In this document: one piece after another, positions 56,048 to 64,000 of the stretch
Numbering within the stretch: position 1 is the stretch's first letter
Layout of the letters: every line of letters begins with the position of its first letter
Source of the DNA: Paracoccus acridae
GTDB taxonomy: Bacteria; Pseudomonadota; Alphaproteobacteria; Rhodobacterales; Rhodobacteraceae
Reading direction: 5' to 3'
Assembly (NCBI RefSeq): GCF_014642735.1
Contig: NZ_BMIV01000003.1
Coordinates: forward strand, 329,884-393,883
Length of the DNA: 64,000 nucleotides
Made by a program: the position numbers and the translations under genes
The notes under the pieces: generated by a model
Seen by the model: only the letters and a program-made list of their open reading frames with translations
Databases searched by the model: none
Told to the model about the DNA's origin: nothing

Positions 56048-56941
56048 TCAATCGCGCAGCCGGTATTCGACCAGTTCGGTGCGCTGCAAGGCCAGGAAAT
56101 TGTCGTCCGAGATCATGGTCAGCCGGATCCCCTGCCCATCGTGCCAGACCGCCAGCCCTTCCAGGTTGTCGTATTGCAGGGCGCGGGTGGTCAGCAGGAT
56201 TTCCTCGTTCACGGGGCCGTCGTCGGTCAACTGCATCCGCCGCACGCGCGAGGCGAAACCCAGGATGCCGCGAAAGTCGCGTTCCAGAAGATAGAACCAG
56301 CCGTCCGGCCCGAAATCAGCCCCGACCGCCAGCCAGCGCGGGTCGCGCCGGATTTCCCCGGCCTGTCCCCACTGGTTGTCGCGGAAGGTCAGGATCGGGA
56401 AGGGATCGCCTTCCTGTCCGGATTGCTCGGGCACGGCGAAAACCGTGTCGCCGCGGATCGCGATGGCCTCCATCCCGGAATTGAGCCGCATCCAGGGCAG
56501 TTCGGGCGGCAGGCGCCTGCGGCTGGGCACCGCATCGGGGTCTTCGTAAAGCGCGATGCGGTTCAGCCCTTCGAAGCTGATCCAGATCCGGCCGTCTTCG
56601 CCGATGGCCAGCCCCTCGCTGTCGCCGTGATAGCCGGGCTGGAGGGGAACGCCCTGGCGATCCTTCAGATGCGCCCGCCCGCCGATGTTCATGGCGCGGA
56701 TCACGCCCTGCGAATCGCGGTCGATGCTGCCCCAGTAAAGATGGGCGCGGTCGGTCAGGGCGTGAAAGCCCGTGCCGTCGGGGCTGATCTCGATTCCCGA
56801 AAAGCCGCCGAAGCTGTCGTCGTCGCCGGTCCAGACGAAGGTGCCGACATATTCCAGCGACGCGGCCGGCGCAGGGGCGCCGGCCGCGATCAGCAACAGC
56901 GATAACAGCCCGCCTAGGGCGCGCCGGCGACGGTTCGGCAT
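56048..56941 (-). CDS. Esterase-like activity of phytase family protein
   Basis: 297 residues with an N-terminal Sec signal (LGGLLSLLLIAAGAPAPAAS). The beta-propeller-like domain includes FGGFSGIEISPDGTGFHALTD, GDSEGLAIGEDGRIWISFEG, GMEAIAI and YDNLEGLAVW, typical of the phytase-like esterase family. It is likely periplasmic; its substrate is not known. It overlaps the mepA end by 28 bp, so it is probably the last gene of the envelope operon. ATG 56941 is chosen because it opens the signal peptide. Confidence 0.83.
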   Translation of the reverse strand: MPNRRRRALGGLLSLLLIAAGAPAPAASLEYVGTFVWTGDDDSFGGFSGIEISPDGTGFHALTDRAHLYWGSIDRDSQGVIRAMNIGGRAHLKDRQGVPLQPGYHGDSEGLAIGEDGRIWISFEGLNRIALYEDPDAVPSRRRLPPELPWMRLNSGMEAIAIRGDTVFAVPEQSGQEGDPFPILTFRDNQWGQAGEIRRDPRWLAVGADFGPDGWFYLLERDFRGILGFASRVRRMQLTDDGPVNEEILLTTRALQYDNLEGLAVWHDGQGIRLTMISDDNFLALQRTELVEYRLRD

Positions 56942-57777
56942 TGGCTGGGCAATTCGGAAAGACGGAAGGTCCGGGGATGGCGATAGTCCGGGTCGGGCGG
57001 CGTCGGCTGGACCCGGCTGGGGTCGATGCGGTTCTTGATCCATTCGGCGGCCTCGGCGCAGCCGTCGCCGGGGGGCGGCGGATCCTGGCGGTCGCAGATC
57101 GACCCGCGCGGGCAGGCCATCCGGACGTGGAAGTGATAGTTATGGGCATTGATGGGCCGCACTTTGCGCAGCCAGGACCGGTCTCCGCGCTCCATCTGGC
57201 ACATGGCGACCTTGGCGACCGGATCGACGAAAATGCGTTCCACGCGCGGATCACGGGCGGCGGCCCGCATGATCGACATGTGCCCGCCGTTCCAGACATT
57301 CGTCAGCCCCACGCCCCGCCGGTCGGTGATGGACACCGACGAGATGCTTTCGCGCTGCGCGGGCGACAGATTCAGCGACGAGGGGGGCAGCATCCAGATA
57401 TCGGCGTCCAGCCCCAGCTGGTGGCTGGCATGTCCCGATGTCATCGGCCCGCCGCGCGGCTGGCTCATGTCGCCGATGTAAAGCCCGCGCCAGCCTGCCT
57501 GCTGGGCGGCCTGCGACAGGCCGATCAGGAAATTCACCAGGTCAGGGTGGCCCCAGTTGCGATTGCGCGACAGGCGCATGGCCTGCCAGCTTGGCCCGCT
57601 TTCGGGCAATTGCACGAATCCCTGGCCGCAGCCTTTGGAATAGAAGCCGATCGACACGGCCGGCCCCTGCGAGGCGCTGCGGAAGCTGCCGAAGACGTCC
57701 TTGGCCAGCGGGTCGGCCGATGCGGGCATGACAAGGCCGGCCACGATGGCGGCGGCGGTCAGGAACTTGCGGATCAC
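56914..57777 (-). CDS. mepA: MepA, penicillin-insensitive murein endopeptidase
   Basis: 287 residues with a Sec signal (KFLTAAAIVAGLVMPASA). The LAS-type metallopeptidase motifs are SGHASHQLGLDADIW and NAHNYHFHVRM, with extra Cys for disulfides. It cuts D-Ala-mDAP and mDAP-mDAP cross-links in the periplasm. The start is GTG 57777, overlapping the MFS gene stop (GTGA). Confidence 0.94.
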   Translation of the reverse strand: MIRKFLTAAAIVAGLVMPASADPLAKDVFGSFRSASQGPAVSIGFYSKGCGQGFVQLPESGPSWQAMRLSRNRNWGHPDLVNFLIGLSQAAQQAGWRGLYIGDMSQPRGGPMTSGHASHQLGLDADIWMLPPSSLNLSPAQRESISSVSITDRRGVGLTNVWNGGHMSIMRAAARDPRVERIFVDPVAKVAMCQMERGDRSWLRKVRPINAHNYHFHVRMACPRGSICDRQDPPPPGDGCAEAAEWIKNRIDPSRVQPTPPDPDYRHPRTFRLSELPSQCRTVAGAP

Positions 57778-59144
57778 TGCTCTACCTCTCCCTCGGGTTT
57801 GACCCAGACTAGCAGAACAAGCGACAGGATAAACAGCACGATCAGCGGAGAGATGCCCAAACGCTGGTTCCCGCTGATGTCAGTGACGACGGCGATCAGC
57901 AGGGGCGCCAGGAAGGCGGTGGCCTTGCCGGACAGGGCGTAAAGGCCGAAGCCTTCGGTCGCGCGGGCCTCGGTCGTGTGGCGGACCATCATCGTGCGGC
58001 TGGCGGCCTGCAGCGCGCCGCCCGCGCCGCCGATCAGCGCGCCGCATCCGAAGAAGACCAAGTCCGGGACATAGAATCGCCCGAAGACAGGGTTCGAGGG
58101 AACCGCCAGGCCGAACAGGGTCTGGCGGTCCATGCCGACCACCACGATGCAGACGCCGGTCAGGATCAGGATGGTGCCGATGATGACGGGCTTGGGACCC
58201 CAGGCGCGGTCGGCCTGCCCGCCCGCCCAGCTGACGATGGCCGCCGCGATGGCGCTGACCACGCCGAAGACGCCCGCCAGGAACACGGGCCAGCCCAGCA
58301 CGGTCGCCGCATAAACCCCGCCAAAGCCGTAAAGCGCGTTCAGCGCGTCGCGCGACAGCATCGACGATGCCAGCCAGGCCGCCAGGCTGTGGCGGTGGCG
58401 CAGGCTGCGGATCAGCGTCCACAAATCCGCCATCGCGGCGCCGATGCGGACCGGCTGTCGCGGCCCGCGCGGTTCGCGGACCCAAAGGAAGAAGGGGATC
58501 ATGAACAGGGCATACCAGATCGCCACGAAGGGACCGACGAAGCGGGTTCCCTCGCGTTGCGCGGGGTCCAGGCCGAACAGCGGGTTGATTCCGATCAGCG
58601 TCCTGCCGCCCGGCGTTTCCTGGAACAGCGCCAGCATCACGGCCAGCGACAGTACGCCCCCCAGATATCCGAAGGCATAGCCCGATCCCGACAGGCGTCC
58701 GATCTCATCCCGCGGGGCAAGGCCGGGCAGAAGGGCGTTGGTGAAGATCGTCGCGAACTCGACCCCGATCAGGCCGATGCCGAACAGCACCACCGCCTGC
58801 ACCAGGGCCGGCTGCTGCGGCATCAGGAACCACAGCCCGGCGGAGCCTGCGACATAAAGGATCGAGAAGACCCAGATCCAGGGCATCCGCCGCCCCGAGG
58901 TGTCGGCGACGGCCCCCAGGACCGGCGCGCAGATCGCGATGATGATGCCGGTGACGGAAAGCCCGTATCCCCACAGCGCCTGCGCCTGCGCCCCCGCCAC
59001 CCGCAGGTCGCCGCTGATGTGCAGGAAATGGCGCTGCGCGACCTCGGCGAAATAGACCGAGAAGACGAAGGTCAGCAGAAGCGTATGAAAAGGCTGGCTG
59101 GCCCAGTCGAAAAACCACCAGCCCCAGATCCGTTTGCGATCCAT
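57774..59144 (-). CDS. UMF1-type MFS transporter
   Basis: 456 residues with about 12 hydrophobic spans. The N-terminal WGWWFFDWASQPFHTLLLTF and GAVADTSGRRMPW match the UMF1/Atg22-like subgroup of the major facilitator superfamily, as does SRTMMVRHTTEARATEGFGLYAL. Substrate unknown. It overlaps mepA by GTGA and lies 44 bp after the thioesterase, so the four minus-strand genes may form one operon. Confidence 0.86.
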   Translation of the reverse strand: MDRKRIWGWWFFDWASQPFHTLLLTFVFSVYFAEVAQRHFLHISGDLRVAGAQAQALWGYGLSVTGIIIAICAPVLGAVADTSGRRMPWIWVFSILYVAGSAGLWFLMPQQPALVQAVVLFGIGLIGVEFATIFTNALLPGLAPRDEIGRLSGSGYAFGYLGGVLSLAVMLALFQETPGGRTLIGINPLFGLDPAQREGTRFVGPFVAIWYALFMIPFFLWVREPRGPRQPVRIGAAMADLWTLIRSLRHRHSLAAWLASSMLSRDALNALYGFGGVYAATVLGWPVFLAGVFGVVSAIAAAIVSWAGGQADRAWGPKPVIIGTILILTGVCIVVVGMDRQTLFGLAVPSNPVFGRFYVPDLVFFGCGALIGGAGGALQAASRTMMVRHTTEARATEGFGLYALSGKATAFLAPLLIAVVTDISGNQRLGISPLIVLFILSLVLLVWVKPEGEVEQ

Positions 59145-59188
59145 CCCCCCTCGCGCGCGCCGTTCGCGGCCATAAGGCCGAAGCGGCG

Positions 59189-59749
59189 TCAGGCTGGCAA
59201 GTGGGCTTTTGCGTCAGGGGGAAGCACGGGCGGCCAGGGCCGCTGTCCGTCAGCCTCGATCCAGGCGCCGATCCAGTCGGGCAGGGGCGGGCTTTCGGAC
59301 GGGGCGCCAAGCGCGGCCATGACCTCGGCCGGGGGCACGATCCCCTGGGCCGATGTGATGGCCGAACGGATCAGGACCTGGTTGCAGCAGTCGCCGCCCT
59401 TCCACATCGACTGGTCCATGTAGATGAAGCGGCTGTCCCAGCCCACCACGCGAGAGATCATCGTGAAGCGTTCGAAGGCGCGGATCCGGCGGCGATAGCG
59501 CACCGAACTGCCCGCCACGGTGATGCCCCATTTGCGGTCGCGCAGGATCGGGATCAGCCCGCTGCGCTGCGCCATCGGAATGCGGCCCAGGTCGAACAGC
59601 GTGAGGGTGCGGCCGTTGTTCAGCTCGATCCACGGGTCCAGATCCCAGGGCCAGCAGACATGGGTCGAGACATGCGTCCCCGTCACCCCAAGCTTCGGGG
59701 CGTTGCGGAACTTGACCATCTCCTTGGCGAAGCGGAACAGGGGATACAT
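59189..59749 (-). CDS. Hotdog-fold acyl-CoA thioesterase-like protein
   Basis: 186 residues. DLDPWIELNNGRTLTLFDLG and VAGSSVRYRRRIRAFERFTM are typical of the long-chain acyl-CoA thioesterase-like (4HBT/THEM6-like) family. ATG 59749, with AAGGAT upstream, is preferred to the longer open frame that overlaps the yggT region. Role unknown. It diverges from yggT. Confidence 0.83.
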   Translation of the reverse strand: MYPLFRFAKEMVKFRNAPKLGVTGTHVSTHVCWPWDLDPWIELNNGRTLTLFDLGRIPMAQRSGLIPILRDRKWGITVAGSSVRYRRRIRAFERFTMISRVVGWDSRFIYMDQSMWKGGDCCNQVLIRSAITSAQGIVPPAEVMAALGAPSESPPLPDWIGAWIEADGQRPWPPVLPPDAKAHLPA

Positions 59750-59887
59750 CGCGGATCCTTCGGGTTGCCTTGGGCCATGGGCGTGGCCCCGGCCCACGCG
59801 ATCGTCAACCGGGAACGCTGCGGCAACTTGCTTGCGAAGCACCGCCCGCATCCCCATAACAAGCCCGAACACGAAAAGAGGGACGTG

Positions 59888-60181
59888 ATGGGAACGCTTT
59901 ACGAGGCCTTGCAACTGATCCTGCAGGTGGTGTGGTTCGTGATGATCGTCCATATCATCATGTCCTGGCTGATCAATTTCCAGGTGCTGAACCTGCGCCA
60001 GCCGCTTGTCGCGCAACTGTGGGACGGCCTGAACCGCCTTCTGGAACCCATCTATCGCCCGATCCGGGGCGTGCTGCCGAACACCGGCGGGCTGGATCTC
60101 GCGCCCCTGGTCCTGTTCATCATCATCATCATCCTGCAGCGCGCCCTGGCGAACAACGCGGGCTTCTTCTACGGATTCTGA
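59888..60181 (+). CDS. YggT-family membrane protein
   Basis: 97 residues with two hydrophobic spans and the family motif LEPIYRPIRGVLPNTGGLDLAPLVLF. YggT proteins are linked to osmotic stress and to cell-envelope processes, but the mechanism is unclear. GAGGGA precedes the ATG. The stop overlaps the recQ start (TGATG). Confidence 0.9.
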   Translation: MGTLYEALQLILQVVWFVMIVHIIMSWLINFQVLNLRQPLVAQLWDGLNRLLEPIYRPIRGVLPNTGGLDLAPLVLFIIIIILQRALANNAGFFYGF

Positions 60182-62226
60182 TGACCGCCCCTGATCCATC
60201 TGGCGACCTGCTGCGACAGGTCTGGGGCTTCGACGGCTTCCGCCCCGGCCAGCAAGAGATCGTCGAGGCGGTGGCCCAGGGCCGCGACGTGCTGGCGATC
60301 ATGCCCACGGGCGGCGGCAAGTCGCTGTGCTTCCAGTTGCCCGCGCTGATGCGCGAGGGTGTGACGGTGGTGATTTCCCCGCTGATCGCGCTGATGCGCG
60401 ATCAGGTCCGCGCCCTGCGCGAGGCGGGCGTGGCGGCGGGCGCGCTGACCAGCGGCAACACGGACGAGGAAACGGATACGGTTTTCCAGGCCCTGTCGCG
60501 GGGAGAGTTGAAGCTGCTGTATATGGCGCCGGAACGGCTGGCTTCGGGCGGGACGCTGTCCCTGCTGCGGCGCGCGGGCGTGACCGCCATCGCGGTGGAC
60601 GAGGCGCATTGCGTCAGCCAATGGGGCCACGACTTCCGCCCGGATTACCTGCGCATCGGCGACCTGAAGCGCGCGTTGGACGTGCCGCTGGCGGCCTTCA
60701 CCGCGACGGCGGATGTCGAGACGCGGGCCGAGATCGTGGCGCGCCTGTTCGACGGGCGGGAACCGGTCACCTTCCTGCGCGGCTTCGACCGCCCGAACAT
60801 CCGCCTGGCCTTCCAGCCCAAGGACAGCCCGCGCCGGCAGGTGCTGGCCTATGTCGCCGCGCGGCGCGGCCAGTCCGGCATCGTCTATTGCGGCGCCCGC
60901 GCCCGGACCGAGACCCTGGCCCAGGCGCTGCGCGAGGCGGGCCATCCCGCCATCGCCTATCACGCGGGCCTTGATCCCGACGCCCGGCGCGAGGCCGAGG
61001 CCCGCTTCCAGCGAGAGGACGGGCTGATCGTCGTGGCCACCGTGGCCTTCGGCATGGGCATCGACAAGCCCGACATCCGCTGGGTGCTGCATGCCGACCT
61101 GCCCAAGACCATCGAGGGCTATTACCAGGAAATCGGCCGCGCCGGCCGCGACGGCGATCCCGCCGACACGCTGACGCTTTACGGCCCCGACGACATCCGC
61201 CTGCGCCGCACCCAGATCGACGAGGGTCTGGCCGAGCCTGCCCGCAAGGCCGCCGACCACGCCCGGCTGAACGCGCTTCTGGGCCTGGCCGAGGCGACCG
61301 GCTGCCGCCGCCGCAAGCTTCTGGCCTATTTCGGCGAGGATCTGGCCGAGGATTGCGGGAACTGCGACCTGTGCCAGGTGCCGCCGAAGCTGTTCGACGC
61401 CACCCAGGCGGTGCGCAAGGCGCTGTCGGCCATCGTGCGAACCGGCGAATGGTTCGGCGCCACGCATCTGATCGACATCCTGACCGGCAATACCACCGAA
61501 AAGGTGCGTGAACGCGGCCATGACAACCTGCCGACCTTCGGCGTGGGTCGTGACCACAGCCGCGCGCAATGGCAGGCGATCTTCCGGCAGATGATGGGCC
61601 GCGACCTCTGCCGACCCGATCCCGAACGCCACGGCGCCCTGCACCTGACCGAGGCCGCCCATCCCGTCCTGCGCGGCGAGGAAAGCGTGACCCTGCGCCA
61701 GGACACCACCGCGTCGAAGCCCGCCACCGTCCTGCGCACCCAGGTCAGCGAGGAGGACGAGCCGCTGCTGTCCGCGTTGAAGGCCAAGCGCCGGGCGCTT
61801 GCCGAGGCCGCGCGCGTGCCCGCCTATGTCATCTTCCCGGACCGCACCCTGATCGAGATGGCCGAAAAGCGCCCTCAGACTTTGGACCAGATGGCCCAGG
61901 TCGGCGGGGTGGGCGCGAAGAAGCTGGAAAGCTATGGCCGCGACTTCCTGGCGGTGATCGCGGGCGAGGTGCCCGACATGCACCCGCAGCGCCGCAAGCT
62001 GGCGGGCCGCCCGGAAGGTGCGCTCTTCGACCGGCTGGTCGCGGTGCAGGCGGACCTTCTGCGCGGGCCGGACGGGACGGAAAAGCCGCTGTCCTGTTCC
62101 ACCGCCCAGATCCGCCGCATCGCCGAGGCCAGGCCCTTGGACCAGGCCGGTCTGGCGCGGCATCTGGATCAGGCGCGCCTGGACCGTTTCGGCGCGGCCT
62201 TCCTGCGCGAAATCGCAGCGGCTTGA
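60181..62226 (+). CDS. recQ: RecQ, ATP-dependent DNA helicase
   Basis: 681 residues. Walker A MPTGGGKS (41-48), DEAH box (140-143) within AVDEAHCVSQWGHDFRPDY, motif VI QEIGRAGRDG, the RecQ-Ct zinc cluster (CRRRKLLAYFGEDLAEDC then CDLC) and a C-terminal HRDC domain (near VPAYVIFPDRTLIEMA) are in order. It unwinds recombination intermediates 3' to 5'. ATG 60181 overlaps yggT; the frame to 59932 is antisense-like read-in. Confidence 0.96.
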   Translation: MTAPDPSGDLLRQVWGFDGFRPGQQEIVEAVAQGRDVLAIMPTGGGKSLCFQLPALMREGVTVVISPLIALMRDQVRALREAGVAAGALTSGNTDEETDTVFQALSRGELKLLYMAPERLASGGTLSLLRRAGVTAIAVDEAHCVSQWGHDFRPDYLRIGDLKRALDVPLAAFTATADVETRAEIVARLFDGREPVTFLRGFDRPNIRLAFQPKDSPRRQVLAYVAARRGQSGIVYCGARARTETLAQALREAGHPAIAYHAGLDPDARREAEARFQREDGLIVVATVAFGMGIDKPDIRWVLHADLPKTIEGYYQEIGRAGRDGDPADTLTLYGPDDIRLRRTQIDEGLAEPARKAADHARLNALLGLAEATGCRRRKLLAYFGEDLAEDCGNCDLCQVPPKLFDATQAVRKALSAIVRTGEWFGATHLIDILTGNTTEKVRERGHDNLPTFGVGRDHSRAQWQAIFRQMMGRDLCRPDPERHGALHLTEAAHPVLRGEESVTLRQDTTASKPATVLRTQVSEEDEPLLSALKAKRRALAEAARVPAYVIFPDRTLIEMAEKRPQTLDQMAQVGGVGAKKLESYGRDFLAVIAGEVPDMHPQRRKLAGRPEGALFDRLVAVQADLLRGPDGTEKPLSCSTAQIRRIAEARPLDQAGLARHLDQARLDRFGAAFLREIAAA

Positions 62227-62313
62227 TGGAATTGTCAGTGTAAAGTGAACGTGATGCCCTGCCCGGGGCGTTTCTGCGTCACTATCCTGATGCGGCATCC
62301 TTGGGAGAGAGTC

Positions 62314-63210
62314 ATGAAACTTCGCTGGTCCGACGTCACCCCGAAAGCCGACTACCTCAACCGCCGGACCTTCATCGCGGCAGGCGCCGTGGCGATGGCC
62401 TCGCCCGCCTGGGCCCTGACCGGCAAGCCATCGGCCTATTCCACCGTGGAAAAGCCGAACACGCTGGAAGAGATCACCAACTACAACAACTTCTACGAAT
62501 TCGGCCTGGACAAGACCGATCCCGCGCGTCACGCGGGTGCCATGACCACCGATCCCTGGTCGGTCGAGATCGGCGGCATGGTGGACCGCCCCGGCAGCTA
62601 TGGCGTCGATGATCTGGCCCCCGCCAATGCGCTGGAAGAACGCATCTATCGCCTGCGCTGCGTCGAGGCCTGGTCCATGGTGATCCCCTGGATCGGCGTG
62701 CCGCTGGCAGGCGTGCTGGACAAGGCCGGGGTGCAGCCCGGCGCGAAATTCGTGGCTTTCGAGACCCTCTATCGCCCGGAAGAAATGCGCGGCCAGTCGC
62801 GTCCGCTTCTGGACTGGCCCTACAAGGAAGGTCTGCGCATCGACGAGGCGATGCATCCGCTGACGATCCTGGCGACGGGCCTTTACGGCGACGTGCTGCC
62901 CAACCAGAACGGCGCGCCGATCCGGCTGGTCGTGCCGTGGAAATATGGCTTCAAGTCGATCAAGTCGATCGTCAAGATCACGCTGACCGACAAGCAGCCG
63001 GTTTCGACCTGGCAGGCGATGCAGCCGTCGGAATACGGCTTCTATGCGAACGTGAACCCCCAGGTGGACCATCCCCGCTGGTCCCAGGCCACCGAACGCC
63101 GCATCGGCGCGGGCCTGTTCGGCGGACGAGAGGAAACGCAGATGTTCAACGGCTATGGCGACCAGGTGGCGTCGCTTTATGCCGGGATGGATCTGGCAAG
63201 GGATTACTGA
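62314..63210 (+). CDS. msrP: MsrP, protein-methionine-sulfoxide reductase catalytic subunit
   Basis: 298 residues. The Tat signal [19 protein letters not shown] (about residue 17 on) exports the folded molybdoenzyme. The molybdopterin-binding domain follows, with the Mo-ligand C116 in [14 protein letters not shown]. It repairs oxidised Met in periplasmic proteins, receiving electrons from MsrQ, encoded next with a TGATG overlap. ATG 62314 with GGGAGAGA upstream is the best start. Confidence 0.95.
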   Translation: MKLRWSDVTPKADYLNRRTFIAAGAVAMASPAWALTGKPSAYSTVEKPNTLEEITNYNNFYEFGLDKTDPARHAGAMTTDPWSVEIGGMVDRPGSYGVDDLAPANALEERIYRLRCVEAWSMVIPWIGVPLAGVLDKAGVQPGAKFVAFETLYRPEEMRGQSRPLLDWPYKEGLRIDEAMHPLTILATGLYGDVLPNQNGAPIRLVVPWKYGFKSIKSIVKITLTDKQPVSTWQAMQPSEYGFYANVNPQVDHPRWSQATERRIGAGLFGGREETQMFNGYGDQVASLYAGMDLARDY

Positions 63211-63833
63211 TGCGGGCCGCCGTGAACGGATGGCTGCGAGGCATCCCGGTCTGGGCGCTGTGGCTGGGCGGGCTGGTGCCGCTGGCGCTGCTGGTCTGGG
63301 ACACGCTGAACGGCGGCCTGGGAATCGACCCGATCCGCGACATCGAACACCGGCTGGGACGCACCGCGCTGTACTTCCTGGTCGCCAGCCTTGCCGTGAC
63401 GCCGGTCCTGCGCATCACGGGGATCAGCTTCATGCGGTTCCGCCGCGCTCTCGGGTTGTTGTGCTTCACCTATGCGGGGCTGCATGTGCTGTCCTGGGTG
63501 GTGATGGACATGGCGCTGCTGTGGGGGGCGATGGCGCGCGACGTGGTCAAGCGGCCCTATCTCGTCTTCGGCATGGCGGCCTTCCTGATGCTGCTGGCGC
63601 TTGCGGTCACTTCGAACAACGCCTCGATCCGCGGGATGGGCGGGGCGGCGTGGCGCAGGCTGCACAAGCTGGCCTATGTCGCAGCCCCTCTGGTGACGCT
63701 GCACTGGATCTGGGCGCTGAAGACCTTCCCCCTGGAGCCGGTCCTGTGGCTGTCGGCGATTCTGGTTCTTCTGGGCCTGCGAGTCGCCGTGCCTCGGCCG
63801 ATCCGCTGGGGCCAAGCCGCGGTGGTGAAATAA
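63210..63833 (+). CDS. msrQ: MsrQ, heme-binding membrane subunit
   Basis: 207 residues with about six membrane spans of the ferric-reductase-like (YedZ) type. Conserved His lies in YAGLHVLSW, RRLHKLAYVA and VTLHWIWAL, the likely heme ligands. It passes electrons from the respiratory chain to MsrP. The start overlaps the msrP stop (TGATG). Confidence 0.94.
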   Translation: MRAAVNGWLRGIPVWALWLGGLVPLALLVWDTLNGGLGIDPIRDIEHRLGRTALYFLVASLAVTPVLRITGISFMRFRRALGLLCFTYAGLHVLSWVVMDMALLWGAMARDVVKRPYLVFGMAAFLMLLALAVTSNNASIRGMGGAAWRRLHKLAYVAAPLVTLHWIWALKTFPLEPVLWLSAILVLLGLRVAVPRPIRWGQAAVVK

Positions 63834-63900
63834 TTATCTTTTAAAAGCAGAAGGTTGCATAAAATATGACCGTTCTGCGAAAAAACTTCGCCCGACCCTC

Positions 63901-63929
63901 TTGCCCTCCCCCTCTCTCCTTCGTAAATA
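63901..63929 (+). promoter_or_regulatory. Possible promoter in the AT-richer tail after msrPQ
   Basis: TTGCCC and TAAATA are spaced 17 bp apart, within a tail (63834-64000) that is more AT-rich than the rest. An inverted repeat CCTTCG/CGAAGG flanks the -10 box (63918-63942). The downstream gene is beyond the window. Nothing else could be identified in these 167 bp. Confidence 0.35.
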
Positions 63930-64000
63930 CCGCTTCACCGAAGGCGGGAACGCTGGAGGGGGCGGAACGGGAAGCGGGATCGCGGAAGGTTCCGGAGACA

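Noticed and set aside
60169..63072. 967-codon minus-strand open frame opposite recQ and msrP
   Set aside because: It lies antisense to two genes with clear domain motifs and shows only the Arg/His/Gly/Gln-rich composition of GC-rich antisense frames.
63834..64000. Start of an rRNA operon after msrPQ
   Set aside because: A promoter-like pair and AT-rich DNA are present, but no box A, no leader motif I can name and no rRNA sequence falls in the window.

Overview
The window looks like chromosomal DNA of a high-GC alphaproteobacterium of the Rhodobacteraceae, most likely Paracoccus or a close relative. The evidence is a fbcFBC-type cytochrome bc1 operon whose cytochrome c1 carries a very long acidic Ala/Pro/Glu-rich insertion as in Paracoccus, a Paracoccus-type porin, a DUF3576 lipoprotein, a serC-leader-like RNA, and dispersed hairpin repeats ending in GGATATTTG. 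Genes are tightly packed, often with 4-bp GTGA or ATGA overlaps. I see no rRNA or tRNA gene, insertion sequence, prophage or CRISPR array.

Layout. 1-1132: end of phoU, then phoB. 1129-9822 (minus): ribokinase, the bc1 operon (Rieske, cytochrome b, cytochrome c1), radC, dnaJ and dnaK, with an RpoH-like promoter before dnaK. 9850-21103: a surface-polysaccharide block with a KpsM-like export permease, cysQ, a kdsB-type CMP-Kdo synthetase, galU, galE, two paralogous family-2-like glycosyltransferases, a GT14-like transferase, a two-module sulfotransferase and a phosphohexomutase. Sulfotransferases release PAP and CysQ removes it, so the product may be sulfated. 21243-25465: an overlapping run of NTF2-like, GNAT, nitrilase-fold, ArfB, Nudix and PiT genes. 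25471-27366: pncA and pncB for NAD salvage. 27464-31852: trhO, an RTX-repeat protein and the malic enzyme.

31948-36029 (minus) is a complete four-gene Anbu cluster: ATP-grasp, alpha-E, transglutaminase and Anbu proteasome-like protease. It diverges from a two-gene STAS/anti-sigma-kinase partner-switching pair at 36304-37123. 37120-43506 (minus): hspQ, creA, a metallophosphoesterase, serA, serC with a structured leader, a YggS-like protein and a porin. 43762-49872 (plus): DUF3576 lipoprotein, leuS, lptE, holA, a flavoprotein and a small DUF1127-like protein. 49879-52829 (minus): thioesterase, lytic transglycosylase-like lipoprotein, glpK and a ModE-type regulator. 52951-63833: thiolase, EamA transporter, an unexplained structured non-coding stretch with an extreme Shine-Dalgarno, a VUT transporter, an envelope operon (thioesterase, UMF1-type MFS, MepA, phytase-esterase-like), yggT, recQ and msrPQ. 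The last 167 bases are AT-richer with a possible promoter.

The items most worth a second look are the premature stop in the second glycosyltransferase, the repeat embedded in-frame in the flavoprotein gene, the EF-hand loop inside the porin, the structured region at 55034-55353, the link between sulfation and CysQ, and the Anbu cluster beside a partner switch.
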